In this document: piece after piece, positions 46,463 to 55,662 of the stretch | How positions within the stretch are numbered: position 1 is the stretch's first letter | How the letters are laid out: each line of letters begins with the position of its first letter | Source of the DNA: JAFNAG01 sp963739235 | GTDB lineage: Bacteria > Acidobacteriota > UBA6911 | Direction of reading: 5' to 3' | DNA: 64,000 nt | NCBI GenBank assembly: GCA_963739235.1 | Contig: CAVTZY010000044.1 | Location: 11,146 to 75,145, forward strand | Notes under the pieces: model-generated | What the model was told of the DNA's origin: nothing | What the model saw: only the letters and a program-made list of their open reading frames with translations | Database searches by the model: none | Made by a program: the position numbers and the translations under genes

Positions 46463-46786
46463 CTAAACTAAGCTCCTTGTTGAGTGTTGTAAGTACCTAC
46501 TCACCACTAGTGGTTGTGTTGCAAGGATAACCTATTCTACTCAGAAAAAATGCCGTTGCAACCAGATTCGCATCTCGATGTTCCGGGATGCGTCTCGTCA
46601 CTCGAGCATCGGCCGATTGATTTCCGCCCGCAAAACCGTATTCAGTCTTTCTGATTCCCGCGCACGGGATAGTTTTACTGCTTGGACTGTACGCCGTACG
46701 ATGCGTACAACCAGACAGATGCGTGAACCCCGCAAAGGTGGCTAAAAAGTTTGCTGTTTGCGACTTTATTAGAGGTCAAACATCTG
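46463..46786. other. Divergent intergenic region, secreted protein B and ECF sigma gene
   Basis: The left side holds the promoter of the secreted protein gene and a perfect 12-bp palindrome ACCACTAGTGGT (46503-46514) within its transcribed leader. The rest shows no gene. Confidence 0.6.
46534..46561 (-). promoter_or_regulatory. Sigma-70-type promoter of secreted paralogue B
   Basis: On the minus strand TTGCAA (46556-46561) and TAGAAT (46534-46539) are 16 bp apart. The implied leader is ~65 nt and ends in an aaggag site before the ATG. Confidence 0.65.
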
Positions 46787-46792
46787 TATAAT
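46787..46792 (+). promoter_or_regulatory. -10 box placed so that the ECF mRNA is nearly leaderless
   Basis: TATAAT ends only 9 bp before the ATG at 46802. A normal start site would leave 2-4 nt of leader. No good -35 hexamer is seen at 16-18 bp. Confidence 0.5.
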
Positions 46793-46801
46793 TGCGGGTC
46801 G

Positions 46802-47392
46802 ATGAAGAACGACTCGGAGATCAGGAAGCTTGTGCAAGACGCACAGGCGGGAAATCGTAACGCATTTGAGGCGATTTACGGTAATTATGGCTCCCGCATT
46901 TATAACTTCTTGTATCGGCTGCTGGGATCGCGCGAAGAAGCAGAAGACCTGACCCAGCAGACTTTCCTGATCGCTCTCAAACAACTGAAAAATCTGAGAG
47001 ATCCGGGCCAGCTCGAATCGTGGATTTACCGGATTGCGCGCAACGAGGTTTACCAGAAGTTTCGCCGCAAGAAGGTCGGCTCCCTGGAGGAGGAGGTTCT
47101 CGAAAGCGAGGATCCCGTCGAACCCAGGGAAAACCGGTTGCACGCAAATCCTGAGAAGGCTCTTTTGAACGCGGAGCTGGGACAGAGGCTGCAAGCAGTT
47201 CTTGATGGTCTGCCGCTGAAGCTCCGGGAGGTTTTCATCCTGGCTGTGGTTCAAGAGATGAGTTACAAGGACATCAGCGCAGTGGTCGGCCGTTCGCTCT
47301 TGTCCGTGAAAACGGACATCTATCGGGCACGTATGACCGCCAGGGAAGAACTGGGACGGTACGTAAATCTTGATTCCGGCGCCCAAGACTGA
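46802..47392 (+). CDS. ECF-type RNA polymerase sigma factor
   Basis: The 196-residue protein has sigma-70 region 2 (about 20-90: FEAIYGNYGSRIYNFLYRLLG, AEDLTQQTFLIALK, WIYRIARNEVYQKFRRKK) and region 4 (about 130-185: LPLKLREVFILAVVQEMSYKDISAVVGRS). No region 3 is present, as in ECF factors. The start at 46802 gives the standard N-terminus; the longer frame adds 17 unlikely residues. The zinc-finger anti-sigma gene follows after 3 bp. No strong ribosome-binding site precedes it, consistent with a near-leaderless message. Confidence 0.93.
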   Translation: MKNDSEIRKLVQDAQAGNRNAFEAIYGNYGSRIYNFLYRLLGSREEAEDLTQQTFLIALKQLKNLRDPGQLESWIYRIARNEVYQKFRRKKVGSLEEEVLESEDPVEPRENRLHANPEKALLNAELGQRLQAVLDGLPLKLREVFILAVVQEMSYKDISAVVGRSLLSVKTDIYRARMTAREELGRYVNLDSGAQD

Positions 47393-47395
47393 CAA

Positions 47396-47932
47396 ATGAA
47401 CGCTCACTTATCCGAGGAACAGATCTCTGCCTGGCTGGATCATCAATTGGAGGATGATGCTGCCGGAAGCGTGGAACAGCATGTGGCAGGCTGCGATCAT
47501 TGCCGTGCTGTCCGCGACGGGCTGTCTGCCGTAGATCGGCTGTTCCGCAAAGCAGAAGTGGTCGAACCGCCATCCTACTTGTGGTCGAAGATTTCTGCGG
47601 ATCTGGAGGATGCGGAGCTGGAGAACGCAGGCTGGTTCTCGAGGCTCACTTCGACCTTCGTCAGAAACGCCTGGGTGCGCGCAGAAGTGCTGGCCCTGGC
47701 GGCTACCATGGTGATCGGATGCAGTGTCGCGGTCCTGCATTGGTCAGCAATCCGAACCGAACGACGGCAGCTGGCTGAAATTGATTTTACATATCAAAAA
47801 CTATTGCCGCAGAATGCGGAATCTTATAATCCTTTCGCTATATCACCTCGGATCGACACTGGCAGAAATCCCTTCAGAGTAAGTGATACGGATGCCGGCT
47901 CAAAGTCTGCTCCCTCGTTGGGGAAAAGGTGA
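47396..47932 (+). CDS. Zinc-finger anti-sigma factor with one membrane helix
   Basis: In the 178-residue protein the N-terminal anti-sigma domain has the H-x3-C-x2-C pattern (HVAGCDHC, residues ~28-35). A single membrane helix lies near 100-120 (VLALAATMVIGCSVAVLHW), leaving a short periplasmic tail. It should hold the ECF sigma factor inactive at the membrane until a signal arrives. The stop overlaps the region before the next gene, which starts 15 bp later. Confidence 0.9.
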   Translation: MNAHLSEEQISAWLDHQLEDDAAGSVEQHVAGCDHCRAVRDGLSAVDRLFRKAEVVEPPSYLWSKISADLEDAELENAGWFSRLTSTFVRNAWVRAEVLALAATMVIGCSVAVLHWSAIRTERRQLAEIDFTYQKLLPQNAESYNPFAISPRIDTGRNPFRVSDTDAGSKSAPSLGKR

Positions 47933-47946
47933 GAGGAGCGGATTTC

Positions 47947-48465
47947 ATGAATCGCAGAAAAACAGGCCTTTTTCCCCGGAATTGCCTGATACTTCTTATC
48001 CCCCTGGTACTTACCTTATCCCCCCTGACCGCTTTGCCCAGGGCCTATGGCCAGTCAAGCCCACAGTCCTTGCCGGCCGGCGAGCTCAGCGTCCAAGAAC
48101 TGGACAAAATGCTCGCAATTGCCGAAACAAGCCTGGATATCGTAAAAGTGCTCATCGCCCAAGGCAAATTCGATCGCGTCCTGCCCGAAATGAAAGTTAT
48201 CTTCCAGCTCAATCTGCCCGATAAGTGTGACGAGAAGATCACGGACGCGGCGCTCATTGCCACCAAGCTGCTCGTGGATCAGAGTCAATACGAGATCGCT
48301 CACAGAGTTTTGGATGAAGCTTTTTTGCGCGTGAAGGCGAATGCCGACAAAGCCAGGCTGCTGCTGTTCAAGGCCGGCATTTTCAAGATCGAGGGCAAGC
48401 TGGACAAGGCGCTGACGACGTATGAACAGGCTCTTACCTACATAAAAAAGCGGATCCAGCAATAG
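47947..48465 (+). CDS. Exported helical-repeat protein of the ECF operon
   Basis: The 172-residue protein begins MNRRKTGLFPRNCLILLIPLVLTL with a signal peptide to about AYGQS. The mature part is all helical with TPR-like spacing: YEIAHRVLDEAFLRVKANADK and FKIEGKLDKALTTYEQALTYIKK. Its place directly after an anti-sigma gene suggests it senses or transmits an envelope signal, or is a target kept in the operon. The start follows gagaggag. Confidence 0.72.
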   Translation: MNRRKTGLFPRNCLILLIPLVLTLSPLTALPRAYGQSSPQSLPAGELSVQELDKMLAIAETSLDIVKVLIAQGKFDRVLPEMKVIFQLNLPDKCDEKITDAALIATKLLVDQSQYEIAHRVLDEAFLRVKANADKARLLLFKAGIFKIEGKLDKALTTYEQALTYIKKRIQQ

Positions 48466-48497
48466 GTGATAAATCTCACAGAAAAATGCTTTTTCGG

Positions 48498-48525
48498 TTG
48501 CTGAGCGTCTGAGTTTGTGTACAAT
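48498..48525 (+). promoter_or_regulatory. Sigma-70-type promoter of the lipoprotein gene
   Basis: TTGCTG (48498-48503) and TACAAT (48520-48525) are 16 bp apart. A leader of ~85 nt would precede the ATG at 48618. Confidence 0.6.
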
Positions 48526-48617
48526 GAGGGCGTTGCAACAGGATGGAGCTGGGTCATGAGACCTAGCGTGCCGTCGCCGCGAATTTCCGGTTCAGGTCGG
48601 AGCTACGCAAAGGCTCG

Positions 48618-50081
48618 ATGATGCGAAGTGCGATTCTAGTTCTGCTCGCCGCGATGTCCCTCGTTTTCTGCGGCTGTTTTCAGGATGATCCGGCAGCATC
48701 TCAGGCTTCATCTAGACAACTGCCTCGAGCAGGCTACAAAGCTGTTCGCAATTCCTCCTCCACAGCAACAACAATTGCAGCTCCTGAGCCCGGCGCCACG
48801 GAGTACTCCAGCCGCGAATTTTCCTCCCCATCGCGAGACTACTTTCCGAGCCCTCAGCAACTGGATTTTCCCCAGGTATTTGCGCCCGACACGGCACGCC
48901 ATTTAGTCGGCACGACGCCAGCCAGAACTTTCACGGTGGCCACCGCGAAAGCCGGATCGAATCGGCTGGGCGGATACAGGACGCCGGCAACTGCCCTCGA
49001 CCTTGCAGGCTTGACGCTAAATGCGCCATTTGAATCCCTGTTTGCCAGCCTCATGAACCGGAAGGATGCGCCGACAGGAAAAGAAGACCTCCCGAATCCG
49101 TTCACCGAGGCGAGGAAATCTATCGCGGCTGAGAAAGCCCAGCCCGCTGCTGTGGCTGCGCCCGCGTCTCCCTCTCCTGCTGCACCGCAGACGGAGACTC
49201 CCAAAGATGCGCCGCAAACGTCCCCGCCCGCCCAGAGCACTCCGAATGCCGGCGCCATGGGGATCAGCCCGCGCGATGCCGGATTCGTGTTCCTTGGAGA
49301 CTTCGATGGCAGCGGGATACTGAAATGTGCTTCCGCCAAGCGTTCGGGGGATGCGTCATTTTCGTTCAGCGACGCGTCGCGAAACTTCATAATTTTCAGC
49401 AATCCGGCCGCCGTGGAGGGCCAGCGTTCGTTCACTGTGGAGGATATGGACGGCGATGGCAACATGGACTTGCTGCAGACCAACCGGGACAGGATGTTCG
49501 GAAACATGTTCCACGGGGACGGCAGCGGCAACCTCCGCTACTCGACTTACTTTTTAACCGGGTATGAACCCACAGTTGCAGTGCCCGGCCCGATGGGAAG
49601 CGGAGGGCGCGAGATCCTTGCCGTGGATATCAGAACCGGATCGTATACGATATTTGTTCCCCGCGGCATTTACCTGCCCTACCGCCAGGGCAGTCTTGGT
49701 TTTGTGCCCGAATACCTCGCCCACCTTGTCCAATTGGGAACTGGAGTGGATTATCTTTCCGCCTCTCAAACCGGAGATACTCCGCATCTCTACCAGTGGC
49801 TCAATGGTAACGGCTTGACCGAAACTTCCGAAACGTTGCCGGCACAGCCGGCGATCTCGATCAGCCTTGATCAGCAGTTTGACGGCGGTACGAGTTCCCT
49901 GCAGGTTTATCAAACCGGCTCGTATGCCTCGGTCATGCTTACGAACAACCTGGGGCAGACATTTAACGTTGCCAACATGCGCATCACACCACAGATTTTC
50001 CTCGTCTTCGGCGACATCGGGAAACAGGGCTCCCTGGATGTCGGCGTAGCCTTCGTCGTGGCCACATCTCCCGTCAAGTAG
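48618..50081 (+). CDS. Putative lipoprotein with FG-GAP/VCBS-like segment
   Basis: The 487-residue protein has a signal sequence (MRSAILVLLAAMSLVFCGCF) ending in a cysteine pair; either Cys could be lipidated, though the box is not perfect. A Pro/Ala/Ser-rich, probably disordered region runs to ~215. Then FVFLGDFDGSG and VEDMDGDGNMDLLQTNRD resemble calcium-binding FG-GAP/VCBS blades. The later text is beta-rich, without catalytic residues I can point to. It may be an outer-membrane or surface-attached binding protein. Confidence 0.65.
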   Translation: MMRSAILVLLAAMSLVFCGCFQDDPAASQASSRQLPRAGYKAVRNSSSTATTIAAPEPGATEYSSREFSSPSRDYFPSPQQLDFPQVFAPDTARHLVGTTPARTFTVATAKAGSNRLGGYRTPATALDLAGLTLNAPFESLFASLMNRKDAPTGKEDLPNPFTEARKSIAAEKAQPAAVAAPASPSPAAPQTETPKDAPQTSPPAQSTPNAGAMGISPRDAGFVFLGDFDGSGILKCASAKRSGDASFSFSDASRNFIIFSNPAAVEGQRSFTVEDMDGDGNMDLLQTNRDRMFGNMFHGDGSGNLRYSTYFLTGYEPTVAVPGPMGSGGREILAVDIRTGSYTIFVPRGIYLPYRQGSLGFVPEYLAHLVQLGTGVDYLSASQTGDTPHLYQWLNGNGLTETSETLPAQPAISISLDQQFDGGTSSLQVYQTGSYASVMLTNNLGQTFNVANMRITPQIFLVFGDIGKQGSLDVGVAFVVATSPVK

Positions 50082-50100
50082 CGCGCCACTTCCGGCCACG

Positions 50101-50133
50101 AAAATAACTCGCCTCCAAACTGCAAAAGCAGCA
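50101..50133 (+). repeat. Dispersed repeat, second copy
   Basis: AAAATAACTCGCCTCCAAAC then TGCAAAAGCAGC matches 6841-6871 with one extra C. It lies between two convergent genes. Confidence 0.75.
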
Positions 50134-50182
50134 TACAATGGCACGAATCCCGGAACATGGGGTGCCGCAGGCATCGCAGCGG

Positions 50183-52594
50183 TCATTTTTTCAGGCTGTC
50201 CCAAAAACTCTGAAGTCGTTGCGCGGCCGCTGGAGACAAGGATGTGAGTGACTTCCGGGCTTCATAGAATTGGATGACCTGAGCATAGTCCGCGTCCGTC
50301 AATTGAAATCCCAGTTTCTTGATGTTTTGCCATTCCCTGGCCGCATCCTCATAGCGGCCGTCTTCAACATAAAGATTGACCAGATCGATGTGAGGATCCT
50401 TCACTGCCCTGGATAAGGACGCGCCTTTTTCGAATGCAGCAAGGCGCTCTTCCTTGCGGCCGAGGAAAAAGAGCAACTGGCTTTCTTCAAAGTACATCTG
50501 CGGACGATTTGGGCTAAGCGCCTCGCCTTTCTGCAACACCGGCAAGGTAGTTTCAGCTAACGACTGGGCGAGCTGCGGATCCGCCTGCCGGATGGTGTCG
50601 AGCGTGCCGTTGACGAGGCTTCCTAGGTATTGATAACTGCGCGCGTTGGCCGGCGCCTGCTCGATGCTTTCCCTGAGAAGGCGGATACCTTCTTTGATGG
50701 CGCGGAGTTTCTGATCTGCAGGTATATACGGTGCACGATTCAGTTCAAAGGCATAATTTGCAAATTCTTCGCGTACCTCGGTGCGTCCGGTTGTCTGATA
50801 ATCGTCTGCACCACGAAACAGGTCCAGGGTGTTTTCGCTGAACCGAAGCCTGACCTCGTTGGTCTGCGGATTCCGCCCTCTTGTGGTTGCCCGGGCCTCC
50901 TGCAACAACCGATTCGATTGAAAAGGCCTGAGGACGGCATAAAAAAAGACCAGAGGCAGAACCATAACGGCCAGGGCGAGCGGAATCCATGCCCGCATAG
51001 GCTGTCTACGCCGCAGGAGTGTGCCGAAAGCAATCTCTGGGGAAACATTTTTGTTGGCGGCAAACAAATAGCAGACATAGGCCAGCACGAGGTACAAAAT
51101 CGGATCGGTATTGATGGTGTCGAAAGTGAATAAGCCCTGAAGCAGGTACGCGAGCAACAAACCCAGGATCAGAAGAATGTCGATTCGATCCTTGGCCCGC
51201 ATCCATTGGCGCACAAGAAAGCCAATGACCAGGCTGAAAAACGCCAGGTAGGCCGCCAGGCCCACCAAGCCGGTGGTCATGCCAATATCGATGATCAGGT
51301 TATGAGCGCGATCGAACCAAAACTCGCCAGTTAAGGAGCGATAGATTTCCACGGGGAAATAGAGGTCAAATCCGAGCCGGTAATTTTCCATGCCCCAGCC
51401 GAAAATGGGCCGGTCGCTGATCGCGCGCGCGCTTGCACCCCATGCAAGGAGACGGTTCGCCGCGGAGGCATCCGTCAGCGACAACGATGCATATCTGACC
51501 AATGTCGGATGGCTTTGTACCCATGAGGCCCGGCGGTTGAGCAGAATAAATGCGGGTGTCAGAATGACGAGAAGTATCATGCCGGCAAAGAGCAGCTTCA
51601 ATTTTTTGCTTGCGCCGCCCCACAGGTACAAACCCGCGACCAGCAGAAGCGATCCCACCAGACCGATAAGGGCGCCCCTGGTCTGAGTCAGATACATCCA
51701 GAAAATGCACCACGCGCCCGCGCTGCCAATCACGATGGCACCCACGCGGGCGTCGCGGCGTGTTGCGACCCACAACAAGCACACCGCATGAAATAGAGCT
51801 GCAAACATTCCCACGGCAGGCATTTCCAGCCCCGAGCTGATGCCCGAGCCGGCAAACAAGTCCCAAACAACGACCAACAGATCCAGCAGAAGGATGAGAA
51901 CCAGCCACACATTTGCCATCAAGGCGTAGGTGGTGCTCTTGTCCTTCCGCCCCAGCAGCCAGAGAGCTACGAAGAAATTGAGCAGCATGCTGGCGGCAAA
52001 GAGGTTGGCGTTTCCCGCCGCCCCTTCGATTCGAGCTTGCTGCGGGAACCGGTACAGATAGTTCAACCCCAGGTACTGCACCATGCCCGAGAATCCCATC
52101 CACACCCCGAAGAAGAGCGAAGCGGCGAATAGAATCAGCCACTCGCGCTCGCGCTTAAAGGTGTGAACCAGAACGAAGAAATAACCCAGGAGGTGCAATT
52201 GAGCAACCATGCCGCTCATGCGCCGGAAGTCCCCCCACCAGCTGGTCCAGGCATCGACGCTGATGCCGGGCATTGAGCTGATAAGCATGGCGCCAAACCA
52301 GCCAAGCAGCGCATAGGACATAGAGTGGAACCGAGGTCTGTACGCGGGGGCAAGCGTAGCCAGCAGGATGTAGAGCAGAAGCATCCCCTCCACCGTGGCT
52401 CGGAACAGGATGCTTTTCAGGAAAATGAAGGAATAGAAAAAGGAGCCGTTAACCACCACAGGCAGGAACAGGGCAACAACCGCGCCCAAAAGAATGGCGC
52501 GCTCCAGAAGAGAGATGAGAAAGCCCTCGTTGCGTGTCGCGGCATTGGCATTTCGCTGCTTTGGTTGTCCGGCTTTCGGATGACTTTTTTTCAT
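50183..52594 (-). CDS. O-antigen ligase/polymerase-like membrane protein with TPR tail
   Basis: The 803-residue protein has about twelve membrane helices in ~30-540. The Wzy_C/O-antigen ligase segment includes GNANLFAASMLLNFF, TQTRGALIGLVGSLL and a periplasmic loop with FDRAHNLIIDIGMTTGLVG. The conserved His there fits the WaaL/PglL group. The last ~220 residues hold TPR-like helices. It could ligate surface glycan to lipid or, like PilO/PglL, transfer glycan to pilins; position next to the T2SS/pseudopilin operon makes the latter worth considering. It is preceded by a heptamer array pair. Confidence 0.8.
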   Translation of the reverse strand: MKKSHPKAGQPKQRNANAATRNEGFLISLLERAILLGAVVALFLPVVVNGSFFYSFIFLKSILFRATVEGMLLLYILLATLAPAYRPRFHSMSYALLGWFGAMLISSMPGISVDAWTSWWGDFRRMSGMVAQLHLLGYFFVLVHTFKREREWLILFAASLFFGVWMGFSGMVQYLGLNYLYRFPQQARIEGAAGNANLFAASMLLNFFVALWLLGRKDKSTTYALMANVWLVLILLLDLLVVVWDLFAGSGISSGLEMPAVGMFAALFHAVCLLWVATRRDARVGAIVIGSAGAWCIFWMYLTQTRGALIGLVGSLLLVAGLYLWGGASKKLKLLFAGMILLVILTPAFILLNRRASWVQSHPTLVRYASLSLTDASAANRLLAWGASARAISDRPIFGWGMENYRLGFDLYFPVEIYRSLTGEFWFDRAHNLIIDIGMTTGLVGLAAYLAFFSLVIGFLVRQWMRAKDRIDILLILGLLLAYLLQGLFTFDTINTDPILYLVLAYVCYLFAANKNVSPEIAFGTLLRRRQPMRAWIPLALAVMVLPLVFFYAVLRPFQSNRLLQEARATTRGRNPQTNEVRLRFSENTLDLFRGADDYQTTGRTEVREEFANYAFELNRAPYIPADQKLRAIKEGIRLLRESIEQAPANARSYQYLGSLVNGTLDTIRQADPQLAQSLAETTLPVLQKGEALSPNRPQMYFEESQLLFFLGRKEERLAAFEKGASLSRAVKDPHIDLVNLYVEDGRYEDAAREWQNIKKLGFQLTDADYAQVIQFYEARKSLTSLSPAAAQRLQSFWDSLKK

Positions 52595-52615
52595 TGGCGA
52601 GCAAACAAGAAAAGC

Positions 52616-52766
52616 CAGAATACAGAATTCAGAATTCAGAATTTGGAAGCAAGAATAACAACCAATCCCTGTGCCGAAAGTGCCGCGTTTTCCTGGGCCT
52701 TTGCCCGTGGCGTTTGCCAGGGCTTTATCTGCACAGAGATTCTGAATTCTGTATTCTATATTCTGA
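52616..52766. repeat. Heptamer array pair (CAGAATT / ATTCTGA)
   Basis: Four units fill 52616-52643 (CAGAATA, CAGAATT, CAGAATT, CAGAATT). Four inverted units fill 52739-52766 (ATTCTGA, ATTCTGT, ATTCTAT, ATTCTGA). The 95-bp core has no gene. The whole fills the gap between gspD and the ligase gene. Confidence 0.9.
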
Positions 52767-52776
52767 CTGCTAACTT

Positions 52777-55635
52777 CTAGGCACGGACAATCAATCCGCC
52801 ACTCGATGTAATTCGAAGGGGGAGACTTGAAATCCGTGATCCAAGTTCCGCCACCGGTTCTTCCTCTTTCTTGACTGGAGGAGGAGGCGCGGAAGACTTC
52901 TTTTTCCCCTCCTTTTTCACTGGGACTGGAGTATTCGACTTCTTCAACTTTTCCTCGTTTTCAATGCGAGACTTCATCCTATCGTTCTGCATTTCATTCA
53001 GTTTTTCATCCGCATACTTGCCCACGCTGCGCAGCGAGTCCTTGATATCCTGAGTCATGTCCCGGAACTTGTCAGGGGTCCGGATTACATGAGGGGTGAT
53101 CATGATGAGCAGCTCGGTGCGGGTTGCACTGTGCGTTGTGCGCCCGAAGAGCGCCCCCAGAATTGGGATATCGGAAAAGAACGGCACGCCGTTGCGGGCG
53201 TTGCTGTCCGACTCCCTGATCAGGCCGGCAATGGCGACGCTCTCGCCATCTTTTACCGCCAGAGTCGTCTCCACGTTGGTGGTGCTGAAGGTCGTGCCAA
53301 GCCCGTTACTGGCGCCCGGTGTGCGGACGTCGTGATAGACTTGGAGGGTCACCGTGCCGGAGGCTGAAATGCGAGGGGTAATATACAGAGAAGTGCCGGT
53401 ATCCGCATATTGCACGGTCTGAGTGGGTGTGCCCAAGGACGAAATGATGGTCGCGCCGGGGATGGGGACCGAGCCGCCGACCTGAATGCGTGCGGGTGTG
53501 CCGTCGAGAGCTAGAACCGATGGTGCTTCGAGAACCCTCACTTTGGTTTTCGCGCGTAGTGCGCTCAGGTTCATCAGGATTTCGCGCGTGCTTCCGATGA
53601 AAGCAAATGTGGCAGCCGAGAGAGCTCCGGTATCGGCCGAGATTGAGCCGGTAGTGAGGTGGTTGTCAGTAGTACGGCCTTGCAGGGTCGCAGAAACGCC
53701 GAAGCTGAGGTCGTCCGTCAGATCGATTTCGAAGATGCGCGCATCGATGATCGCCTGGCGCGGCATAATGTCCATGCGCTTAATTGTGTCCAGGAGGTAA
53801 TTATAATCGGCCGCGCTCCCTTGAATGATCAGGGCATTGTTCATATCATCTGCAACAAGGTGCACTTGTCCCTGCAAACCTGAAAACGCACCACCATTCA
53901 AAACTTGCGACGTCATTCCCAAGCCCTGGCTCAAGCGCGGCCCGCCGACATTCTGGCCGCCGATGATACCTGCCCCATAGCCATACGGATTTGAAGTATT
54001 GCCATATCCCTGCGGATTGTATCCCTGTTGCCCCATAGCACTGTTGAACATGGTGTTGCCACCTGCGGCCGGGGATCTTGAACCGCTGGTTCCGGAATAG
54101 GGAGATGACGTACCTCCCTGACCTGTAGTCCCGCGCTGGTTCGTTCCGCCCGGCGCGCCGCCGGAAACGCCGCCGCCCGGTTGCGTCCCCGCCCCGCTGC
54201 CGGTGTCGCTGCCGCCGAACAACATGGATAGAACCATGGCGATGTTTGATGCGGTGCCGTTCTCAACGGTGTAAATAAAGGTCTGGACGCTTCTTCCCGT
54301 CGTCGTATCCAGGATCGCAATCCACCGCTTTACCTCCTCGAGCGCGCGTTTGGAGTTAGCCATCAGCAGAATGGCATTGATGCGGTCGAGCACGACCATG
54401 CTGACCCCGGTGTTGCTGTCTTTACCGCCGCCGAAAACTTTTTTCAAGTCGTCAAGCACATCGCTTGCCACGTTTGACTTAATCTCGATCAGTTCAACCA
54501 GATCCGGATCGAGGAAGTTGTTATCCAGCAGGTGCACCACCTCAAGCAGCTTCTGAACATTGTCGGTGTAATCGGTGATGATCAGCATGTTCTGCCGCTC
54601 GTAGGGCATGATCACGCCGCCTTCGGTCATGAACATCTTGAGCGGTTCGACAAGGCTGGTAACCGGCACATACTCGGCGCGGATGATGTGCGTCGCCAGA
54701 TGGGGAGCCGTGGACGCTGCCGGACGGGACTGGGAAGGTTGCGGCGCCTGCGGCACCGGGATTGCCTGTCCAGGGGGAATCTGGGCCGCCACCGGTCCGA
54801 AAGGAGTTGAGATTTGAGGCGGCACGGCTCCGGCGGTCGCGGGAGGCTGCGTGGTACCGGCGGTCGTAGGTGGTTTCGCCGTTCCAGCGGTTGTGGGAGG
54901 CGTGGTTCCGGCAGTCGTGGGTGGCGGTGCGGTTCCACCAGTCGCAGGCGGCGGCGCGGCTCCTGCAGTTTCTGGCGGCTTCGCTGTCCCGGCCGGTGGC
55001 TCCGTCTTCTTCTGGACATCTTGTGGAGGCTTCGCTGGGGGGAGTGGGGGAAGGATATTCACAATCTCCAACCCTTCTCTGAGCCCTTGAGAAATCGGCA
55101 CGATCTTATAGAAATTTCCTGATTTTACGAGCGCCGCATTGTTATTTTTCAAGACGCTGGAAAATATCGGAAATACGTCTTCCCTCGACATGGCGGCAGA
55201 GCTGTAAATGGTGGCCGTTCCCTTCACATCCGGGTCAATGAGGATCGGTGTGATGCCGAGCATGTCCGCGACCGTGGTGATAAATTCGAACAGGGAAAAG
55301 CCGTCGAACTTGAGTTGGATCGGTCCGGATGAAGAAGGAGCTTGCTGGACGACGCTGGGAATGGGCGTAGGACTTTGCGCAGCCGGTGCGGGTGCCGGCA
55401 CCGGCACTTGGGGAGGCGTTCCCGTCGTTTTAGCCATTTCCTGCAAAAGCCGCTCTAGTTCCTTCTGCCGTTCCAGCGCCTTTTGCTTTTCGGCGGCGGT
55501 CTGGTCCTGAGTCTGACCCGGTCGGCCGGGCGGGGGCGGCACCTGGGATCCAGCGCCTGTCACTGTAATGCTGCCTGTGATAACCAACAGGAGAACTAGG
55601 CAAGCTATCCGTGAATTTCGTTTTACAGTTCGCAC
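52777..55635 (-). CDS. gspD: Type II secretion outer-membrane secretin GspD
   Basis: The GTG at 55635 follows gagaggaag and gives a signal peptide (RIACLVLLLVITGSITVTGAG); an earlier GTG at 55650 is possible. The 952-residue protein has an N0 domain (IQLKFDGFSLFEFITTVADMLGI), then a Pro/Thr-rich linker of repeated TAGT-PP blocks (about 205-270). N1-N3 domains with a long Gly-rich insertion follow. The secretin core has VPIPGATI, TTLAVKDGESVAIAGLI and VPFFSDIPILGALFGR. A Lys-rich tail ends the protein. It should form the outer-membrane channel of the T2SS encoded upstream. PilQ is less likely because gspJ and gspK are in the operon. Confidence 0.9.
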   Translation of the reverse strand: MRTVKRNSRIACLVLLLVITGSITVTGAGSQVPPPPGRPGQTQDQTAAEKQKALERQKELERLLQEMAKTTGTPPQVPVPAPAPAAQSPTPIPSVVQQAPSSSGPIQLKFDGFSLFEFITTVADMLGITPILIDPDVKGTATIYSSAAMSREDVFPIFSSVLKNNNAALVKSGNFYKIVPISQGLREGLEIVNILPPLPPAKPPQDVQKKTEPPAGTAKPPETAGAAPPPATGGTAPPPTTAGTTPPTTAGTAKPPTTAGTTQPPATAGAVPPQISTPFGPVAAQIPPGQAIPVPQAPQPSQSRPAASTAPHLATHIIRAEYVPVTSLVEPLKMFMTEGGVIMPYERQNMLIITDYTDNVQKLLEVVHLLDNNFLDPDLVELIEIKSNVASDVLDDLKKVFGGGKDSNTGVSMVVLDRINAILLMANSKRALEEVKRWIAILDTTTGRSVQTFIYTVENGTASNIAMVLSMLFGGSDTGSGAGTQPGGGVSGGAPGGTNQRGTTGQGGTSSPYSGTSGSRSPAAGGNTMFNSAMGQQGYNPQGYGNTSNPYGYGAGIIGGQNVGGPRLSQGLGMTSQVLNGGAFSGLQGQVHLVADDMNNALIIQGSAADYNYLLDTIKRMDIMPRQAIIDARIFEIDLTDDLSFGVSATLQGRTTDNHLTTGSISADTGALSAATFAFIGSTREILMNLSALRAKTKVRVLEAPSVLALDGTPARIQVGGSVPIPGATIISSLGTPTQTVQYADTGTSLYITPRISASGTVTLQVYHDVRTPGASNGLGTTFSTTNVETTLAVKDGESVAIAGLIRESDSNARNGVPFFSDIPILGALFGRTTHSATRTELLIMITPHVIRTPDKFRDMTQDIKDSLRSVGKYADEKLNEMQNDRMKSRIENEEKLKKSNTPVPVKKEGKKKSSAPPPPVKKEEEPVAELGSRISSLPLRITSSGGLIVRA

Positions 55636-55662
55636 GTGACTTCCTCTCACTTACAAGGTTGA

